Assembly: GCF_900114015.1 (NCBI RefSeq)
Contig: NZ_FORN01000002.1
Coordinates: 62,001 to 126,000 of the forward strand
Length of the DNA: 64,000 bases
Direction: 5' to 3'
DNA from: Caulobacter sp. UNC279MFTsu5.1
Lineage (GTDB): Bacteria; Pseudomonadota; Alphaproteobacteria; Caulobacterales; Caulobacteraceae
Position numbers and translations under genes: made by a program
Shown: positions 45,185-53,825 of the stretch, one piece after another
Layout of the letters: each line of letters begins with the position of its first letter
Numbering within the stretch: the stretch's first letter is position 1
Notes under the pieces: model-generated
What the model was told of the DNA's origin: nothing
Seen by the model: the letters and a program-made list of their open reading frames with translations, nothing else
The model's database searches: none

Positions 45185-46759
45185 TCAGTCCGACTCCCGT
45201 CGCGTGCCGGGCGGACCGATCGGAGTGTCGCTGAAGATCGAGACGACCTGGTCGACATAGCCTGGATTGGCGTCGATGAAGTGCCCGATAGGCGGTCCTG
45301 CTGGTCCAGTGAGCAAAGCCCAGGTCCAGGCTCCGGCCGCGTCGATCGTGAAGGTCTGAACGCAAGGCCTGAATCCCAAATCATACAGGGCCTGTTCGTG
45401 ACGTTCGTCATCGACGGCGCTGAAGCACGACCACTTGGCCCACTCGATTGATCCGTAGGACCTGACGATGTCGGCGCCAGCGTTGTCGGGATGGGTGACC
45501 TGATCCCATCCCCAGAAGCCGGCCAGACCGCCGACAGGCTGACCGTCGATAGTGACGCCGATTTCGAAGCTGGACCCGCTTGCTTCAGGATGAAAATGCG
45601 CCTGGTAGATCAGGTAGAAGGGATTGCGCGCGTCCGAGGCTTGGAAGTGAAAGACGGCGCGGGGATCGTGGGGCTGGGCCAGATAGACTTCCACCGCCTC
45701 GACCCACGATGGTGCGAAGCCGATGAACTTCAGGAAGGCCGCGACGCCGCCTCTCCAGGAAGGGGCGATACGCTTCGTCAGCGTTCGGCGGAAACGGTAG
45801 CGATTGGAGCGGGGCGTTGCGGCCTGTCCCGACGTCGCCTTCAGCTGCTTGAGGATGCGGCTCTCTGTGTTGAGGACATCAACCTTGGGCCAGTCGCCGA
45901 ACCGAACCAGGCCGGCGGGAACGCAAACCAATTCAAGGTTGGCGATCTTCTCAGGCGTACCCCGCATTGCTTCCGCGGTGGAGAAGCAGTCGTCGGGGTA
46001 GCTCTCGTCGGCTAACCACATAAGGGCGTCCGTTTCGGCTTCCCATCCCGGAAATGCGTAGGGCGCCAGATGCCCGATCGGCTCTCCGGTGATCTTCGTG
46101 AGTTGTTCTTCATCCCCCAGTCTCAGGCGCCAAAGGCACGCGATCGCCTGGTAGGGCGCCGTCTCGGGCGACATTGCATCGAGCTTAAGGATTGCCAGGC
46201 GAATGAAAGGTGTTCGCGCCGCGCGTTCCTCGATGGCCTTGAGATGGCTGTCTCGCCGGTCGGCGGAGGGGTATTGATACAACGACACTTCGGGCGACAG
46301 CTGCGGTTGGTCGGAGATCGGGAGCAGGTCCACGTTCTCGTAGGCCACGCCGTTGGCCACTCGGATCGGGCGTAGGCCTTCTACGTGGACGCCCGCCGTT
46401 GCGGCGAAGAACGAGAACGGCAACCTCAGTTCGTGCCATTCGGTCGACAGCACGATGCAACGGATGGCTTCCTTGGGAATGCGGGCCTCGTTGATCAGCA
46501 GCGAGACGTATTTGGCCAACTCGTTCAGCGTCGAGCGGGCGCTGCGGTCGCTGCGCTTGAGTTCGATGACCACCACGTGGTCGAACTGATCGAGGGCGAC
46601 GATATCGATCCGTCCACCGGCCCCGCTCGGATTGGGAAGCTCGTACTCGATCTTGGTGAGCGTCAGCCCTGGCTCCAGGGTCTCCAATCGCTCGGCGACG
46701 TAGTCGCGCAATTCAGCTTCGGTCTGGAACAGGCCGAGCACCGGCGGCTGCATCGACAT
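45185..46759 (-). CDS. NucS-like PD-(D/E)XK nuclease-domain protein
   Basis: Protein of about 524 residues. The first 120 carry a restriction-type nuclease core: EAELRDYVAERLETL, RIDIVALD and VVVIELKR, then LNELAKYVSLLI, a match to the endonuclease NucS/DUF91 fold with acidic metal ligands intact. The rest (about 400 residues) is unrecognised, except for a WGWDQVTHPDN-containing beta-rich region. ATG 46759 is chosen; a GTG at 46780 and ATG 46753 are alternatives. It is divergent from a HEPN-motif gene at 46900, with 140 bases between them. Confidence 0.75.
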   Translation of the reverse strand: MSMQPPVLGLFQTEAELRDYVAERLETLEPGLTLTKIEYELPNPSGAGGRIDIVALDQFDHVVVIELKRSDRSARSTLNELAKYVSLLINEARIPKEAIRCIVLSTEWHELRLPFSFFAATAGVHVEGLRPIRVANGVAYENVDLLPISDQPQLSPEVSLYQYPSADRRDSHLKAIEERAARTPFIRLAILKLDAMSPETAPYQAIACLWRLRLGDEEQLTKITGEPIGHLAPYAFPGWEAETDALMWLADESYPDDCFSTAEAMRGTPEKIANLELVCVPAGLVRFGDWPKVDVLNTESRILKQLKATSGQAATPRSNRYRFRRTLTKRIAPSWRGGVAAFLKFIGFAPSWVEAVEVYLAQPHDPRAVFHFQASDARNPFYLIYQAHFHPEASGSSFEIGVTIDGQPVGGLAGFWGWDQVTHPDNAGADIVRSYGSIEWAKWSCFSAVDDERHEQALYDLGFRPCVQTFTIDAAGAWTWALLTGPAGPPIGHFIDANPGYVDQVVSIFSDTPIGPPGTRRESD

Positions 46760-46899
46760 GAATGGCTCAACCTCAAACACCTCGGCGCCGCGTGCAATAG
46801 TGTTCGCCAGTCTAGGTTGAGGCGCAATATGGTTTCGTTCACCACGCCTATGCTGAAATTGAACTGGGGCCTGACATTCAAACGACCTCTCCCGAACCG

Positions 46900-47925
46900 G
46901 TGATCGAAGAGACGGCGTTCCCAGACGCGCTCGCGATCCTGCCCAGCGACACCTACGTATTCGACATGGCCCCCGGCGCGACCGAAATGAGCTTGCGGAT
47001 CGTCGGGCAGCGCAAGCTCAACAACGGTGTCGGAGTCACGGCCGTCGACCTCGGGCTTTTGGCTTTCGACTTCAAGGGCACTTCGCTGGGTGGCTTTCGT
47101 CGTCTGCGATCGAACAGCGGCCTCGTTCCCGAGGCGGTGATGGACAACGAAGACGCCATGTTGCGGCTTCAGACCGACAGGTTGCGCGTAGCTGTGTTCG
47201 TGTCCGCCTGCATCTACGGGACGCACGCCAAGGCCAATCACTCCACCATCCGAGGCGCTGTATTGCCGGGCCTGGATGATGTCTTCAGCTACGCTCAGGT
47301 TCGGGATGGGCGGCTGGGGCTGGCGCAGTTCGAGCTGGAACGATTGCTGGCCAAGATGCGCGAGCGAAAGAAACTGCTCGACCAACGCAAGCTTCATAGC
47401 GCCTCGATTAGCCTGGAGACCCTGACTCAGGCGCTCGATCTTGCTGATCGATTGCTCGCCAGCGTCGCGCAATACGAGACCACCGACCCGGTGACGCTCA
47501 TGGTCCTGAGCTACCAGGCCATGGTGCTGCACGGCTTGCAGCATCCAGGGCCAAGTATCGCGGTAGCTGCGGTGGTGCTGGAAGCAGCGGTCACCGAGTT
47601 GCTTTATGCGCTGGGTCTGGTCGAAGGCCGGCCCGCGCGGCTGCCGCTGCTCGATCCGGCGCCGGCGCCGATGTCGCGAAGCCGGGTCAAGACCCTGCGG
47701 TTCAATGGCGCCTTGGGCGAGCTGAAGGAACTTGGCGTGCTGGACGCCTATCTCGTCCAACGGATCGATGCGGTCCGCAAGGCGCGGAACGACTTCATGC
47801 ACGAGGCCAAGGCGCCCGGCCCAAGGCAATCTGGCGATGCGCTCACCGCCGTTCGCGATGTCTTGCGGATCTGCACCGGCGAGCGTGGCTTCGAACTCAA
47901 CACCGGCTTTGCCTACCGCTGTTGA
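46900..47925 (+). CDS. HEPN-motif protein, unknown
   Basis: Protein of 341 residues. The C-terminal 150 residues are helical and contain the HEPN-type R-x4-H motif in RKARNDFMHEAKAPG (about residue 295-301), preceded by SIAVAAVVLEAAVTELLYAL. HEPN proteins are often RNases in toxin or defence systems. The N-terminal half is a beta-rich domain of unknown type. Start is GTG at 46900. It is divergent from a NucS-like nuclease gene. Confidence 0.7.
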   Translation: MIEETAFPDALAILPSDTYVFDMAPGATEMSLRIVGQRKLNNGVGVTAVDLGLLAFDFKGTSLGGFRRLRSNSGLVPEAVMDNEDAMLRLQTDRLRVAVFVSACIYGTHAKANHSTIRGAVLPGLDDVFSYAQVRDGRLGLAQFELERLLAKMRERKKLLDQRKLHSASISLETLTQALDLADRLLASVAQYETTDPVTLMVLSYQAMVLHGLQHPGPSIAVAAVVLEAAVTELLYALGLVEGRPARLPLLDPAPAPMSRSRVKTLRFNGALGELKELGVLDAYLVQRIDAVRKARNDFMHEAKAPGPRQSGDALTAVRDVLRICTGERGFELNTGFAYRC

Positions 47926-47927
47926 TC

Positions 47928-48140
47928 CTAGATCAACGCATCGACATCGATTTGGCCCTCGCGGCCCCGCGCGCCGCATCGGCTGCAGCGGAGTTTTCCG
48001 CGGATCGTGTGGGGCTGGGTGTGGCCGCCGAGATTGGCCACGGCTTTCTCGCGTGACCAGACCACGCGGTTGCCGCAGCGTCGGCAGATGATGGTGAGGG
48101 GCGACTTGATGCGGGCCAGGATGGGCCAGATGGCGGCCAT
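47928..48140 (-). CDS. Small zinc-ribbon protein
   Basis: Protein of 70 residues with two CxxC pairs (ICRRCGNRVVW and LRCSRCGARGR), a zinc ribbon. It is the last of three leftward genes packed with almost no gaps (48794 to 47928). Its ATG at 48140 lies two bases beyond the stop of the preceding gene. Function unknown; likely nucleic-acid or protein binding. Confidence 0.7.
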   Translation of the reverse strand: MAAIWPILARIKSPLTIICRRCGNRVVWSREKAVANLGGHTQPHTIRGKLRCSRCGARGREGQIDVDALI

Positions 48141-48142
48141 GG

Positions 48143-48514
48143 TCAGCGGCGACCCGGCCAGCCATAGCCGTAGTCGGTCGGATTGAGGCCGGCATCGATC
48201 AAGGTCTCGATCAGCGCCCATCTGGCTCGATCGGGATCGGCCGGCGTCATCAGGCCCGAGAACGACAGCGCCGGCATCCGGCCCGGGCAGCGCGGGCAGC
48301 TCACCTTGGCCTGGATCTGCGGCATGGTCAGGTTCAGCAGCTTGCGGGCACGGCCCAGCATGACGTCGCGCCGCCAGGTCTTGCTCGACCCACAGTACTG
48401 GCAGCGGAAGGTGATCTCCCAGCCGCGCTCCAGGGCATCGACCAGACGCGCCTTGTCGAACGGCGCGGCGATCTGGGCGGCCTTGCGGCGGTCGGCGTCG
48501 CTGGGCTCAGGCAC
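48143..48514 (-). CDS. Zinc-ribbon protein, unknown
   Basis: Protein of 123 residues with zinc-ligand pairs FRCQYCGSSKTW and VSCPRCPGRMP spaced about 37 residues, plus a C-terminal helical part. It overlaps the upstream gene by eight bases. The similar layout to the next gene (CxxC ... CxxC) suggests the two arose by duplication. Confidence 0.7.
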   Translation of the reverse strand: MPEPSDADRRKAAQIAAPFDKARLVDALERGWEITFRCQYCGSSKTWRRDVMLGRARKLLNLTMPQIQAKVSCPRCPGRMPALSFSGLMTPADPDRARWALIETLIDAGLNPTDYGYGWPGRR

Positions 48515-48794
48515 GGGGCGGCTCGACCTGGCGCACCGCGCGCCAGTAGGACCAGGGCTTGGCGATCACCAACTCGACCAGGAACCAGGCTTCGTCGCCG
48601 TCGAACGGCGGTACGTGTTCGGGATTGAGGAAGGTGACGCTGGACCTGCGGTTCTTGCGGCCGCCTGGAAAGGTAAAGTGCAGTGTGCGGCGAACCTTCT
48701 TGCCGTCGATGACGTCGTTGAAGGTATGGCGCGTCAGCTTCTCGACGGCCTGGCGATGGATCCGTTCAGGTTTCGGGGGTGGGGCGTGCGGCAT
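48507..48794 (-). CDS. Small basic protein, first gene of zinc-ribbon operon
   Basis: Protein of about 95 residues starting MPHAPPPKPERIHRQAVEKL, with a basic strand-rich middle (LHFTFPGGRKNRRSSVTFLN) and PFDGDEAWFLVELVI. No family recognised. ATG 48794 is the best-supported start, 75 bases after a GTTC-N7-GTTC box; an open frame continues upstream to 49103 but with poor coding character. Confidence 0.55.
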   Translation of the reverse strand: MPHAPPPKPERIHRQAVEKLTRHTFNDVIDGKKVRRTLHFTFPGGRKNRRSSVTFLNPEHVPPFDGDEAWFLVELVIAKPWSYWRAVRQVEPPRA

Positions 48795-48868
48795 GGCGTG
48801 ATCCGGGCGCAGGGGCTCGATCCCGGCCGGGAGCGTTCCGGGCAGGCGGCGGGCGATGGCAATTAAAT

Positions 48869-48883
48869 GTTCTCTAAATGTTC
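48869..48883 (-). promoter_or_regulatory. LexA-type SOS box
   Basis: GTTC-TCTAAAT-GTTC is a perfect match to the alphaproteobacterial LexA operator GTTC-N7-GTTC, in an AT-rich spot 75 bases before the ATG of the zinc-ribbon operon. About one chance match per window of this size is expected, so this is a moderate prediction. Confidence 0.45.
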
Positions 48884-48976
48884 TCGTTCTGCCGAGCGAT
48901 TTCGTCAATCGTCCGCAGGTCGAGCCGTCGGCGACGTCCACAGGCCGTCCACGGATTTCGGAGACCGGATTGGCGG

Positions 48977-49309
48977 CTAGGCGACCTTGCGGACCGCAGG
49001 CTGATCGACCAGGGCGGTGACCTTGCGCAGGCACGGATGATCGGCGGTCAGGCGCTGGGCCAGCGGGAGCAGGGCGGTCAGCACACGGGCGTCCCGGGCG
49101 CACAGTTCGGCGGTCAGGTGAGCGACCAGCGCCAGGTCCGGTGCGGCCATGCGGCGGCGTTGTTCGATCAGCCGGTTCAGATAACGGACGCCGCCGTACC
49201 GCGGATAGCTGGCGATGACCGCATCGACCTCCTGGGCGAGGTCGGCGAGCCGCCGCGCGACCCCGGCGGCATGGGCCGCCCGGATGAAGGTCTCCAGGTC
49301 CTTGGACAT
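48977..49309 (-). CDS. Helical protein, unknown
   Basis: Protein of 110 residues, all helical (LETFIRAAHAAGVARRLADL, LTAELCARDARVLTALLPLA). No family recognised. ATG 49309 is used. The GC-rich hairpin array upstream (49390-49545) may belong to this gene or to the rightward one. Confidence 0.55.
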   Translation of the reverse strand: MSKDLETFIRAAHAAGVARRLADLAQEVDAVIASYPRYGGVRYLNRLIEQRRRMAAPDLALVAHLTAELCARDARVLTALLPLAQRLTADHPCLRKVTALVDQPAVRKVA

Positions 49310-49662
49310 GGATTAGGCTCTAGGCGGAGGGACTTAAGGCCAAGTTTCGCCAACGGCGGGTCGGCCAAAAATGGGGACGGGCAACAGACTCTATAAGGTG
49401 AGCCACCGGCGGGCACGCTCGGTCCCGCCGCGCGCCCTGGCGGGCGCCGCCTCCGCTCGCGGCTCCTACGGGCGCGCCCCTGCGGGCAGGCTTTGGCCTG
49501 CCGCCGGCGGCTCGGCGCCGCTTCCCGACACGCGCTTTGCGCGGTCTCCTTGCAGTCTCCATCATCATGGACGCTCGCTGACGCGCGCGCGCCGGACGTC
49601 GCGCCGAGGCGGTAGACGTGACCAGGTCGGCCCGCCACTATCGGCGCGACCAGGAGGGGCGC
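49310..49662. other. GC-rich region with an array of short hairpins
   Basis: About 350 bases without a convincing gene, lying between divergent genes. Clear stem-loops: GGCGGG/CCCGCC (49408-49429), GCGCCC TGGC GGGCGC (49432-49447), GGCAGGC TTTG GCCTGCC (49485-49502) and CGCGC TTT GCGCG (49531-49543). Tandem small hairpins also precede the DUF3768 gene and the ParB/TraG gene. Open frames through it on either strand have the repetitive Arg/Pro/Ala composition of non-coding GC-rich DNA. Confidence 0.5.
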
Positions 49663-49956
49663 ATGGACATCACGGTTTTGGCTTCGACGGACGAGGTGCG
49701 CCGCGTCCTGGAAGAGGAACTCGGTCCCGACGCCCTGGCGGGACTGGCTATCAGCGACGCGCCGCAGGATCCGTTCGCGCCGGCCGAGCGGGGCGAGGCC
49801 CTGACCCTGGCGGCCCTGGTGACCTGGACCGCCGGCGCCGTTGCTGGCGGGGTGGTCGGCAACGCCGCCTATGACGCCCTCAAGGCCGCCGCCGCGGCTC
49901 TCATCAAGCGCTTCGGGGCCCAACGTGTGGTCGTGGAAGAAGAACCCGAGGCCTGA
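49663..49956 (+). CDS. Small membrane protein, partner of metalloprotease-like gene
   Basis: Protein of 97 residues: an N-terminal acidic alpha/beta part (ITVLASTDEVRRVLEEELGP) and one C-terminal membrane helix (LVTWTAGAVAGGVVGNAAYD). GGAGGGG precedes ATG 49663. The next gene overlaps it by 32 bases in another frame, a strong sign that the products act together. The layout resembles small constant components of NTP-dependent conflict systems, but this is only a resemblance. Confidence 0.7.
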   Translation: MDITVLASTDEVRRVLEEELGPDALAGLAISDAPQDPFAPAERGEALTLAALVTWTAGAVAGGVVGNAAYDALKAAAAALIKRFGAQRVVVEEEPEA

Positions 49957-51484
49957 TCCGTTCGAGCCGCAGCCGCGCCGCGAGGACACCCACGGCGCGC
50001 GCTACTGGCCCGACACCCTGTTCGTCGACATGTCGGCCTATCCCGAAGAGGTCCAGGCCTTCGACGGCTCGGCGCGGGATCTGGTCGAGACCGGTGACTT
50101 GGGCATCTTCGTCGCCATCGCCGCGCGGATGCACGAGCAGACCCACTGGGTCCAGACCATCGGTTCGACCTTCGGCCGGTTCCTGGCTCGCAACCGCGTC
50201 CTGACTGGCGACCTGGCCTCGGCGATCCTGACCACGGCCACACCACGCGAGCTGGACTTGCTGCGCGCGGCCCGCCGCTCGGGCGTGGCCCCCGCCGAAC
50301 GCAGCCGTCAGGGCCAGCTGAAGCACAGCCTCGGCTATTCGACGACCTTGCAGTCGCTGTTCGATCACTGGTGGGCCAGCGTGGCCTTGGAGCACTTCCT
50401 GGTCGACGGCGGCCAAGACCTCCTGGGGCCAATCCCGCCGGCATTCCTGGTCGGCCTTGGCCTGCGCTACGCGGCCTGCGGTGACGACCTGGCCAGCGTC
50501 TTCAACGCGCCCGATGACGGGTTCATGCCCGCCACCCGCGCCATGGGGCCGACAGGGGAACTGATCCTGGACAGATCGCGCGATGGCCTGACCGTGCGCC
50601 ATATCGAGGAGGGCGCGGCGATGGTGGTCCAGCACCTCTTCACCGCCCGCCAGAAGAACCGGCTGCCGCAGGCCCGCTACACGGCCTTCGCCAGCCAGGC
50701 CCTGGCCTGGACGCTGACGCGCTTTCTGGACCAGCGGCACAGTCTCTATACCGAAGCCGTCACCCAGTTCCTCCGCGCTGGCGTGCAGGGCGATGACCAG
50801 CGCGCCCTCGAACTCTTCCTGCTGGTCTGCGACCTCGCCCTCAATCCGGCGATCCCGGACGACGGTGGTGGCCTGGGCGCGGACTGGGACGACTTTCACC
50901 CGGTGCGGCGCTTCCAGCGGCTGGTCGCCGTCCTGGATGGCTATATGCCGGGCCAGGCCGCTGCCGACGGCGCCCCATCGGCCGACTGGTGGACGACGGA
51001 ACGGGCGCGGCTGATCGCCATGACGGGGATGTCGGATGGCGCGGGCTCGGGCGTCTTCAGCCAGGGCGGCACGGAGGCGTTCAATCCGCTGGGCGAGCCC
51101 GGCCGCTTCCAGCGACGCTTCCTGGGCGAGGCGGCCGCGCGCCTGGACGCCCTGCGGCGCGTCTACCCCGCCGCCGGCGCCAGTCCGCTGCACGCGGCAG
51201 ACCCCGACGAGGTCGGGTTCATGGCCATGCTCGATGCCGGCGAAGGACCTGGCTACGACCCGCCCTTGCTGATCAAGACCGGGGGCAGCGGCGAGCCGTC
51301 CTCGATCTCCGAAGCGCTGTTCGCCCGGGCGACCCTGGCCGGGGCCTCGCGCCGCGCCCTGCACAGCTGGATCGCTCGGCCAGGGCCATTGGTGTTCCTG
51401 GGTCTGCCCAGCGACGAGCCCGGTCAGCGCGCCCGCGACCCGGCGACCCAGCGTCTGGCCGAGGCTTTCGGCGTCGAGGTCTGA
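49925..51484 (+). CDS. HEQTH metalloprotease-like protein, unknown family
   Basis: Protein of about 519 residues. A zinc-protease motif is visible as RMHEQTHWVQTIGST (HEQTH at residues 70-74), in a helix after DTLFVDMSAYPEEVQAF. A third ligand could not be assigned. The remainder is helical (HIEEGAAMVVQHLF, YTEAVTQFLRAGV) with no recognised domain. No export signal, so action would be inside the cell. GTG 49925 is chosen; the ATG at 50030 would be too close to the motif to exclude. Overlaps the upstream small membrane protein gene. Confidence 0.65.
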   Translation: MWSWKKNPRPDPFEPQPRREDTHGARYWPDTLFVDMSAYPEEVQAFDGSARDLVETGDLGIFVAIAARMHEQTHWVQTIGSTFGRFLARNRVLTGDLASAILTTATPRELDLLRAARRSGVAPAERSRQGQLKHSLGYSTTLQSLFDHWWASVALEHFLVDGGQDLLGPIPPAFLVGLGLRYAACGDDLASVFNAPDDGFMPATRAMGPTGELILDRSRDGLTVRHIEEGAAMVVQHLFTARQKNRLPQARYTAFASQALAWTLTRFLDQRHSLYTEAVTQFLRAGVQGDDQRALELFLLVCDLALNPAIPDDGGGLGADWDDFHPVRRFQRLVAVLDGYMPGQAAADGAPSADWWTTERARLIAMTGMSDGAGSGVFSQGGTEAFNPLGEPGRFQRRFLGEAAARLDALRRVYPAAGASPLHAADPDEVGFMAMLDAGEGPGYDPPLLIKTGGSGEPSSISEALFARATLAGASRRALHSWIARPGPLVFLGLPSDEPGQRARDPATQRLAEAFGVEV

Positions 51485-51589
51485 GCGTTCGCGCGGGGCA
51501 TCGACCGTTCCTGACGTAGGGCGCCGTCACCTTTGCGACCGGGGCGCGACTCATGGACATGAAGGGCGTCGCTCCGTGCGAGGATCGTT

Positions 51590-51952
51590 ATGACGCCTGA
51601 AGCCTTCACCGATCTTGCCGGCCGCCTGGGGCCTGGCGTCCAGGTCCGACACGTGCTCGACGCCGTCCAGTTCCGCATCGGCGACAAGGCCTTCGCCACC
51701 CTGGGCTGGCCGGCCGCCGGATGGGCGGTGGTCAAGCTCAGCCGCAAGGACCAAGCCAAGGCCATCGCCCAGAGCGACGCGGTCACCGTCGAGCCCGGGC
51801 GTCGGCGGACCACCGGGGTGACGCTGGTGCGCCTGCAAGGCGTGGACGAGGGGCTGATGGCCGAGATGCTGGCTGCGGCGTTCGGCGAGGTCTATCGGCA
51901 GGCCGGGCGGGGACGCGCGGTGGTCGAGGGGCGCCAGGTATTGGCCGGGTAG
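51590..51952 (+). CDS. MmcQ/YjbR family protein
   Basis: Protein of 120 residues matching the MmcQ/YjbR (CyaY-like) fold: VQFRIGDKAFATLGWP, WAVVKLSRKDQAKAI and LMAEMLAAAFGEVY. The family binds DNA in some members; no defined role. ATG 51590 after GAGGATCGTT. The next gene begins 13 bases after its stop. Confidence 0.85.
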   Translation: MTPEAFTDLAGRLGPGVQVRHVLDAVQFRIGDKAFATLGWPAAGWAVVKLSRKDQAKAIAQSDAVTVEPGRRRTTGVTLVRLQGVDEGLMAEMLAAAFGEVYRQAGRGRAVVEGRQVLAG

Positions 51953-51965
51953 GGGAGGACGCACC

Positions 51966-52634
51966 GTGGATCTGGCTGAGCGTTTCGCGCAGGGCGGCAA
52001 CCATCGCGGCATGGCCGGTCCGGGCTATGGCTCCGATCGGGGGCGGTACGACTGCATGGTCGAGATCAATCCCTGGACGTCAGAGGCCGAGGCCCTGACC
52101 GCCATGCTCTATCGCGGCGTCATCGTTTCGGCCTGGGGGTTCATTGAAACTCACCTCAACGAGACGGCCATCCGCTGTTCGTGGCATCCGGCCTACACGC
52201 CGATCGCGGCCAAGTACCCGCGCATCCTCCACGACCGCCTGCAGTACTTGCGCAACGTCCTGGCCGCGCCTGGGCCGCTTGAGGCCTACCAGGGCTTCGC
52301 TCAAAGCTTCCTGGACCGCTTCGCCGCCGGTGCAGCCTTGCGCAACACCATGGCGCACGCGCGGATGGACCATCAGCCGATGATGGGGATCCGGTTCACT
52401 GAAGTCGGCCGGTTCGACGGCGACCTTCAGCACCGCTACACGCGCTACCGGCTCGAGGACCTGGCGGCCATGGCTCGGCGCGCGACGCGATTGAGCCGGC
52501 TGTGTCAGCGAACGATCGCGTGGATCAACCAGAACGGCCTGTTGCCGCGCGATCCCGAGGCGGCCGCGGCGCTGATCGCGGCCAACGCGGCCACAACCAC
52601 GCCGGAGATATCCGAACCGCCTTCGGCCGCCTAA
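51966..52634 (+). CDS. HEPN-like helical protein, unknown
   Basis: Protein of 222 residues. The core resembles HEPN domains: MLYRGVIVSAWGFIETHLNE, then AALRNTMAHARMDHQ with R-x4-H at about residues 126-131 (RNTMAH), then ALAxx-type helices. GTG 51966 has GGGGAGG upstream. It is co-directional with and 13 bases after the MmcQ gene. Possible RNase or nucleic-acid-binding role is inferred from the motif only. Confidence 0.6.
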   Translation: MDLAERFAQGGNHRGMAGPGYGSDRGRYDCMVEINPWTSEAEALTAMLYRGVIVSAWGFIETHLNETAIRCSWHPAYTPIAAKYPRILHDRLQYLRNVLAAPGPLEAYQGFAQSFLDRFAAGAALRNTMAHARMDHQPMMGIRFTEVGRFDGDLQHRYTRYRLEDLAAMARRATRLSRLCQRTIAWINQNGLLPRDPEAAAALIAANAATTTPEISEPPSAA

Positions 52635-52719
52635 GTCGTGACGGTACACCTTGACGAGCCTTTGCCTTGAACCACCCGCAGCGCCATAACGGCACTAACT
52701 CAAAGGTGGTGGTGGGTAA

Positions 52720-53190
52720 ATGATTCGCGCGGTCTCGACGGTGTCCCTATTGGTGCTGGTGTCAGCCTGCGGGCAGTCGTCGGACACGTCCGCCCCGGCC
52801 GCGCCGGCGTCCACGCCGACAGCCAGCGTCCCGGTCCCGGCCTTGAGCGCTGCGGACTTGGGGCGCGTGTGTCGAGCGACGATCGGCGCCCTGAACGGCC
52901 GGGACCCTGGGATCATCCAGGTCTCCAGCGTCGAGGACGGCATGGCCTATGTCAGCTACGTCCGGCCCGACGACGGAAAGGTCTGGAAGAGCCGGTGCAA
53001 GGTCGACGGCGAGCAGGTCGTCTGGGCGGCGATGGACCTGTCCGGGCCGGGCAGTGGGCCGGGACGGTGGCGCAACGATCCCGAGGACGAACACATCACC
53101 TACGTGATCGCCGGACCGACCGTCACCATTAAGATGCGCTACAGCGACGGATCAGGGGACGAGCACGCCTACCAGATCGACCCGAGCTGA
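52720..53190 (+). CDS. Lipoprotein, unknown
   Basis: Protein of 156 residues with a type II signal peptide and lipobox LVSACGQ (Cys17), then a Pro/Ala/Thr linker and a beta-rich domain (IGALNGRDPGIIQVSS, AYVSYVRPDDGKVWKSRCKV, ITYVIAGPTVTIKMRYSDGS). Two cysteines remain in the domain. Likely anchored to the outer membrane; no family recognised. Confidence 0.8.
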   Translation: MIRAVSTVSLLVLVSACGQSSDTSAPAAPASTPTASVPVPALSAADLGRVCRATIGALNGRDPGIIQVSSVEDGMAYVSYVRPDDGKVWKSRCKVDGEQVVWAAMDLSGPGSGPGRWRNDPEDEHITYVIAGPTVTIKMRYSDGSGDEHAYQIDPS

Positions 53191-53300
53191 TCCGGGCGAC
53201 CTGCGGCGTGGTGGTTACCGCTCTGTCGTGAGTTTTACGATGCGATCCATCCGGCGCGTTCGAACGCCGGAATCCTAGAAGAACAGTAAGGGAGAAGGGC

Positions 53301-53726
53301 ATGGCCCGCGAGCAGGCGCAGCAAACCTTGGAGACCTGGCACGATCTGCTGGAGAAGCGCGAGTTCGATCGCCTCCGGCCGATCGCGGCCGACACTGTGG
53401 TGTTCCGCTCGCCCGCCTTCTTCACGCCCTATCCCGGTATCGAGCCGCTGGTCCATATCCTCTCGACGGTCAACACCATCTTCGAGGACTTTGCCTATCA
53501 TCGCGAGTTCTGGACCAACGGGGATGATGCCGTAATCCTGGAGTTCAGCGCCCGGGTCGGCGACAAGAAACTCAAGGGCATCGACATCATCTCCTTCGAC
53601 GAGGCCGGCAAGATCCGCGAGTTCGAGGTGATGATCCGACCGGCCAACGCCGCCGTGGCCCTGGGCGAGCTGATGGCCGCCAGGGCCGGACCCCGTTTGA
53701 TGACGCTGCTGGGCAAGGCCGGCTAA
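53301..53726 (+). CDS. SnoaL-like NTF2-fold protein
   Basis: Protein of 141 residues of the SnoaL-like group: LETWHDLLEKREFDRLRPIA, AFFTPYPGIEPLVHIL, YHREFWTNGDDAVILEFSA (in part) and KLKGIDIISFDEAGKIREFE (in part). Small-molecule binding or isomerase fold. Preceded by GGGAGAAGG. Function unknown. Confidence 0.85.
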   Translation: MAREQAQQTLETWHDLLEKREFDRLRPIAADTVVFRSPAFFTPYPGIEPLVHILSTVNTIFEDFAYHREFWTNGDDAVILEFSARVGDKKLKGIDIISFDEAGKIREFEVMIRPANAAVALGELMAARAGPRLMTLLGKAG

Positions 53727-53825
53727 CCGGGGAGGGGGGCGGCCACCCGCAAGAACGGGTCGTGAACATTTCCTTGCTTGCGCGAAAGGCTGTGCTCTAC
53801 TTCTGGAGTAGAAGGGATAGCGCGC

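Noticed and set aside
49320-49568. Arg/Pro-rich open frame in the hairpin-rich region
   Set aside because: The sequence is a translation of stem-loop DNA; repeats of Arg-Arg and Ala-Gly with no fold. Treated as non-coding leader.
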